Below, in pieces: positions 5,586 to 8,559 of a stretch of DNA of 8,559 nt (positions are counted from its first letter, which is position 1; every line of letters begins with the position of its first letter). Source of the DNA: Anaerolineales bacterium UBA6131. GTDB lineage: Bacteria > Chloroflexota > Anaerolineae > UBA2200. The position numbers and the translations under genes were made by a program. The DNA is taken from NCBI GenBank assembly GCA_002435875.1, contig DIVN01000159.1:1-8559 (forward strand), read 5' to 3'. The notes beneath the pieces were generated by a model that did no database searches, was not told the origin of the DNA, and saw only the letters and a list, made by a program, of their open reading frames with translations.

Positions 5586-7738
5586 CACGGCCTGACGACC
5601 TGGAACACCCCGTTCAGCAGGTCCACCACGGTTGCAGTGGGCAACCCCTGTGGCTGAGTGAGCGCAAAATAGCAGCCCCGCTTGAGCAGCGCCTCCTCGG
5701 CATAACTGGTGGCTGTGACGGCGACGATGCGGCGCCCCGGCGCCGGCTCACGACGTAGCGCATCGAGCACCTCGAACCCGTCCATGTCAGGCATCAGCAG
5801 GTCCAGCAGGACCAAGTCGGGTTTCTCCGAGCGCGCCACGGTGATCGCCTGCTCACCCCCGTAGGCAGCCAGGATGCGGTGGTTGTGGCCCAGGGAGGTC
5901 AGCATGCGTGTCATCAGGCTCACAAAGCCTGGATCGTCATCGACCACAAGGATCGTACTCGGGGCGTGACACCAGCGCTCCACGGTCTGGGCCAGCCGTT
6001 CGCGCGTGACGGGCTTTGTCAGGCATTCCGCCAAGTCTGCGTTTTCCTGCAGCCAGCTTGGGCTTGGCAGCGAGCACCGCAACACTGGCACGTCATTGTG
6101 CCGGCCGATCTCTCCACTGTCGCCGATCCACGCGCCCGCTTCGTCCGGCCTCTGGTTGATGATCACGCCCACGGGATACTCCTGGGCGATCAGGGCATCG
6201 GCCTCAGCCAAGCTGTCCGTCTGCAGAACGCGGCGGTCACCCAGGTATCGGCTCAACATCTCGCCCATCGAGGGGTCGGATTCGACGAGGATCAGTGGCG
6301 CGTCGGTGTTCACACGAGACCTGCTCTGTGGCGTACGCGTCAGGGGCGCGGCTTGCGGTCCGTGTTGGACGATGGGCAACGCGAACCGAAACGCGCTGCC
6401 CTCACCTGTCTGGCTCTCGGCCCAGATGCGCCCACCGTGCAGCCCGATAAACCTTTTGCTGATCGCCAGTCCAAGGCCCGCACCCCCACCTCGTCGTAGC
6501 CCGGCTTCGCCTTGTGTAAAGTCCTCGAAGACTTTCTCGAGTTGGTTGGCAGGCATACCCGTGCCCGTGTCCTTGACAGTCGTGATCACCTCGGACTCGG
6601 TCACCTCCACCTCGATGGTGATGCCGCCCTCATCGGTATACCGCACCGCGTTGTTCAGCAAGTTAATCAGCACCTGTCGGATGCGGGTCTGGTCAAGGAG
6701 GAGCAGAGGGACCTCGTCGGGGAAGTGGGTCTCGCAGATCAGGTTGCGTTGATGGATCAGCGGTATGACCGTATCCAGCGTGGCTTGGATGACGCGGCGG
6801 ATGTCAACCATCTCTCTAAACATCGGGAGGCGCGATGCGTCGATGCGCGACAAGTCAAGAACGTCGTTCACGAGACTCTGCAGATGACGGCTGGCGCGGT
6901 AGAGCTCCTGCAGGTCGCTCACCAAGTCGGTGGTCCACTGTTGTCCCGGGTAGGTCTCGGGGACCAAGTACATCATCTCAACAAAGCCGACGATCAGATT
7001 CAGCGGGGTTCGCAGTTCGTGGCTTACACTGGCCACAAACTGCTCTTTCAGCGCAAGTGCCTCGTCGGCGCTGCGTCTGGCGAGGTATAGTTGCTCATTG
7101 GCCAAACCGAGCCGATCGGAGGCTTCGTCCAGATCCTTGACAGTCCGATTCAGCTCGCCCTGACGCTCCCTGAGTTGACCCACTAGAGACCGCTGCTGCT
7201 CGACCAACTCACGCTCCCAGTGATCCAGCATCTTGAGAGCCTGGTAGAATACGACGCCGATGGCGCATAACACCACCGTAAGAACTAACAGGAACAAGTG
7301 CTCCACTGAGGTCGGTACGGGGCGCTGGACACCCATCAGTACGCCTGAAGCTACGAGTCCCGCCCCCACAGCTGGCGCAACGCCGAGCAGTGGACCAGAG
7401 GTCACTACCGGAATCAGTAGGGCCGCCAAGAAGATAAGCTCACCGGAGAGAGCATAGATCCATGTGTAATATAGAAAAAGCCCGATGACGATAGTCCAGG
7501 CGGCCAAGCGCGGGCGTCTGCGGCGCAGCAGTACGACGGTCACGGCAAGTGCCACGCCCACAGCCATGGTGCCCGGCGCTACCCAGACCCTCTCCGTAGG
7601 AACAATGTCCCACAGAAGCACCAGGACCGCCGCGTAAAAGTTGGTCACGCCCAGTAAGAGCACAAGCCTGCGGCGAAAGTTGACCATGCCGCCAGTCTCA
7701 GGTTCCTTTTCGGGCTGCAGCAGGTGGGCGAGACTCAT
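5552..7738 (-). CDS. hybrid sensor histidine kinase, six TM segments, two C-terminal receivers
   Basis: From the ATG at 7738 the protein is 728 aa. About six TM helices fill residues 24-167 with only short loops, so there is no obvious extracellular sensor domain. A coiled coil follows (about 170-232), then a HisKA domain with SHELRTPLN (phospho-acceptor H240), and an HATPase_c domain with N-box INLLNNAVRYT, G1 box DTGTGM and G2 box GGAGLGLAIS. These are complete, so autokinase activity is expected. The first receiver (about 481-587) keeps the Lys-Pro pair (CLTKPV) but has Asn528 (VIINQRP) where the phosphoacceptor Asp should be: a pseudo-receiver. The second (about 595-705) has VVDDD and Asp646 (LLDLLMPDMDG) but Gln695 (LTQPQGL) in place of the conserved Lys. 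A GTG at 7777 would extend the protein by 13 residues but lacks a ribosome-binding site. Signal and target are unknown; the convergent regulator is the likely partner. Confidence 0.92.
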   Translation of the reverse strand: MSLAHLLQPEKEPETGGMVNFRRRLVLLLGVTNFYAAVLVLLWDIVPTERVWVAPGTMAVGVALAVTVVLLRRRRPRLAAWTIVIGLFLYYTWIYALSGELIFLAALLIPVVTSGPLLGVAPAVGAGLVASGVLMGVQRPVPTSVEHLFLLVLTVVLCAIGVVFYQALKMLDHWERELVEQQRSLVGQLRERQGELNRTVKDLDEASDRLGLANEQLYLARRSADEALALKEQFVASVSHELRTPLNLIVGFVEMMYLVPETYPGQQWTTDLVSDLQELYRASRHLQSLVNDVLDLSRIDASRLPMFREMVDIRRVIQATLDTVIPLIHQRNLICETHFPDEVPLLLLDQTRIRQVLINLLNNAVRYTDEGGITIEVEVTESEVITTVKDTGTGMPANQLEKVFEDFTQGEAGLRRGGGAGLGLAISKRFIGLHGGRIWAESQTGEGSAFRFALPIVQHGPQAAPLTRTPQSRSRVNTDAPLILVESDPSMGEMLSRYLGDRRVLQTDSLAEADALIAQEYPVGVIINQRPDEAGAWIGDSGEIGRHNDVPVLRCSLPSPSWLQENADLAECLTKPVTRERLAQTVERWCHAPSTILVVDDDPGFVSLMTRMLTSLGHNHRILAAYGGEQAITVARSEKPDLVLLDLLMPDMDGFEVLDALRREPAPGRRIVAVTATSYAEEALLKRGCYFALTQPQGLPTATVVDLLNGVFQVVRPCYADSMTRVKD

Positions 7739-7744
7739 CGGAAG

Positions 7745-7750
7745 CTCCTT
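7745..7750 (-). promoter_or_regulatory. ribosome binding site deciding the kinase start
   Basis: AAGGAG on the minus strand is followed by a six-base spacer and ATG at 7738-7736. The longer ORF from the GTG at 7777 would place this motif inside the coding region and has no motif of its own. Confidence 0.75.
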
Positions 7751-7777
7751 CGGATAGATGGCCAATATGTCAACCAC

Positions 7778-8000
7778 TGTGTGAGACGCCGGATAGCCCT
7801 GTGGCCAGCGCCAAGACGAGGGTGAGGCGTGATGCCTAGTAGAAAAGCGAGATACAGGGATGGTCTTGATGTGCTCCAGCAGGCGCTGGCTGAAGGGGCT
7901 ACGTGCGTCGATGGTAGCAAGTATAGCCTGCCTTGCTGCGGGACGCCATCTCTGCGGACTATGTGCAATGCAAGGGGCGCTCGCCGCCTGACGTCGATAA
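7778..8000. other. non-coding region upstream of the kinase, bordering the IS
   Basis: No gene is supported here. On the minus strand TATACT (7925-7920) is a five-of-six -10 match that could serve the kinase with a leader of about 175 nt, but no good -35 is seen. A small perfect hairpin, CCAGC-AGGC-GCTGG, lies at 7876-7889. A 60-codon plus-strand ORF opening around 7829 has mixed third-position usage unlike its neighbours and runs into the IS end; I do not call it. The right part may be DNA separated from its original context by the insertion. Confidence 0.45.
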
Positions 8001-8030
8001 TGTCTCAGTTAGTGGTGTAAAAAGGTTTGA
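8001..8030 (+). repeat. putative left terminal region of the IS256-family element
   Basis: A stretch containing GGTGTAAAAAGG (8014-8025) lies about 80 bp upstream of the transposase start. Many IS256-family ends carry a G-T-G-T-A-A-A motif near the tip, which is the only basis for placing the end here. The right end and the target duplication are outside the window, so the exact tip, somewhere around 7999-8014, cannot be fixed. Confidence 0.4.
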
Positions 8031-8037
8031 CCGAAAT

Positions 8038-8098
8038 GGTCATCGCGTGCCATATCCTTGCAGTGCAACCAACACCTCAAGGAGGACACGCGATGACC
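8038..8098 (+). promoter_or_regulatory. hairpin occluding transposase ribosome-binding site and start codon
   Basis: GGTCATCGCGTG (8038-8049) is a perfect 12-base reverse complement of CACGCGATGACC (8087-8098), and the second arm contains the ATG at 8093-8095. Within the loop, TCCTTG (8055-8060) can pair with CAAGGA (8078-8083), the core of the Shine-Dalgarno. In RNA, both initiation signals would be buried. A weak -35-like TTGACC (8027-8032) might start transcripts near 8063, beyond the 5' arm, which would escape the structure. Confidence 0.65.
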
Positions 8099-8559
8099 GA
8101 CCCTACTATGGCGCTTTTGGATCTCTTGCGCAAGTTCGGGCTGCAGCTCGACGACGACTTTATCCGTGAAGGGCTGCGAGTGCTGATTCAGACCCTGATC
8201 GAGGCCGAGGTCACCAGACGCATAGGTGCGGAGCGCTACGAGCGCTCGGCCGAGCGGGTGACGCAACGCAACGGCTACCTTGAAAGAGCCTATGCAACCC
8301 GTGTGGGCGAGCTGACGCTGGCGGTGCCCAAGTTGCGCGAGGGTAGCTACCTGCCGTCGTTCCTGGAGCCACGCCGCAAGGCCGAAAAGGCGCTCCTGGC
8401 GGTGGTGCAGAGCGCCTACGTAGAGGGCGTCAGCACGCGTAAGGTGGACAAGTTGCTCGAGTCGCTGGGTCTGACGGGCATCGACAAGAGCGAGGTCAGT
8501 GCGGCAGTACTCTGCCGACGCATCTGCAAGGCGCTGGACGAACCGGTAGCCGCCTTTCG
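8093..8559 (+). CDS. IS256-family (Mutator-type) transposase, N-terminal part, runs off right edge
   Basis: An open frame of 155 codons starts at ATG 8093 with AAGGAGG seven bases upstream and continues past the window. Family-typical segments appear in order: EAEVTRRIGAERYERS, RVTQRNGYLERAYATRVG, LTLAVPKLREGSYLPSFLEP, RRKAEKALLAVVQSAYVEG and VSTRKVDKLLESLGL. These belong to the N-terminal DNA-binding half of IS256/Mutator DDE transposases; the first catalytic Asp lies further downstream, outside the window. One oddity is SEVSAAVLCRRICKALDE, where the family usually reads SEVSRIC-x-x-LDE: about six extra residues, encoded by 8501-8518. Activity cannot be judged from a fragment. Confidence 0.93.
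   Translation, partial: MTDPTMALLDLLRKFGLQLDDDFIREGLRVLIQTLIEAEVTRRIGAERYERSAERVTQRNGYLERAYATRVGELTLAVPKLREGSYLPSFLEPRRKAEKALLAVVQSAYVEGVSTRKVDKLLESLGLTGIDKSEVSAAVLCRRICKALDEPVAAF
8502..8517 (+). repeat. perfect short palindrome inside the transposase gene
   Basis: CGGCAG (8502-8507) and CTGCCG (8512-8517) flank the four bases TACT. It falls within the apparent 18-base in-frame insertion relative to the remembered family consensus, so it may be the trace of a small insertion. Confidence 0.55.

Larger units (their letters stand above)
8001..8559 (+). mobile_element. IS256-family insertion sequence, left part only
   Basis: The element is recognised from its transposase and the putative end upstream. 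The transposase points away from the kinase gene, and the element continues past the right edge. It lies about 260 bp upstream of the kinase start, so it may have displaced or replaced upstream control sequence of that gene (inference). Confidence 0.75.

Noticed and set aside
4989..5588. Minus-strand frame of 199 codons antisense to the regulator
   Set aside because: The plus frame contains the receiver motifs; the antisense frame has no domain signal and no ribosome-binding site.
7745..7773. TTGACA at 7773-7768 as a -35 for the kinase
   Set aside because: At 17 bp spacing the -10 position falls on the Shine-Dalgarno AAGGAG, which has no -10 similarity, and transcription would begin about at the start codon.
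7829..8020. Plus-strand frame of about 60 codons upstream of the IS
   Set aside because: Considered as a small gene broken by the IS. Third-position composition differs from the neighbours, no motif is recognisable, and the Shine-Dalgarno is poor. It is kept only as an unresolved possibility.
8009..8266. Minus-strand frame over the transposase start
   Set aside because: It is antisense to the confidently identified IS256-family transposase.
1..8559. tRNA, rRNA, CRISPR or phage attachment features
   Set aside because: No cloverleaf-like segment, conserved rRNA stretch or regularly spaced repeat was seen on either strand by eye; a covariance-model scan would be the proper test.

Overview
The window looks like a chromosomal segment from a high-GC, monoderm-like bacterium, most probably a member of the Chloroflexota (Anaerolineae-like). 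This rests on the solute-binding lipoprotein, whose Val/Glu/Lys/Thr-rich stalk ends in a VVVTATPGP-type linker, and on the architecture of the two signalling proteins. Both are patterns I associate with that phylum from memory; no database search was possible.

Layout. (1) Minus strand, 3995 down to 1: a sugar-uptake operon in the order solute-binding lipoprotein, LplB/MalF-type permease, LplC/MalG-type permease, and the N-terminus of a GH29 alpha-L-fucosidase that runs off the left edge. No ABC ATPase is present. A 12-bp perfect inverted repeat lies between the binding-protein and first permease genes. (2) 3996-4367: a divergent regulatory region. It holds a near-consensus sigma70-type promoter firing right (TTGACT, 17 bp, TATGAT) and an extended -10 candidate firing left, which would give the operon a leader of about 200 nt with dyads. 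(3) Plus strand, 4368-5585: an unusual response regulator with an N-terminal sigma-region-4-like helix-turn-helix, a degenerate GHKL-like middle and a C-terminal receiver. (4) Minus strand, 7738-5552: a six-TM hybrid histidine kinase with two C-terminal receivers, the first lacking the phosphoacceptor Asp. Its 3' end overlaps that of the regulator by 34 bp, tail to tail. (5) 7739 to about 8000: a non-coding stretch upstream of the kinase. (6) From about 8001 to the right edge: the left end of an IS256-family insertion sequence with the N-terminal 155 codons of its transposase. Its ribosome-binding site and start codon are the 3' arm of a 12-bp inverted repeat.

How it may work together (inference). 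The kinase and regulator are likely signalling partners. Because the regulator is transcribed divergently from the uptake operon, they may control import and hydrolysis of a fucosylated oligosaccharide. The energy-coupling ATPase would come from elsewhere in the genome. Several longest-ORF starts are contradicted by the sequence; shorter starts are given here for both permeases, the regulator and the kinase.

I see no convincing wholly new system. The most unusual signals are the hairpin over the transposase initiation region, the hairpin in the transporter operon, the three-part regulator, and an apparent 18-bp palindromic in-frame insertion in the transposase.
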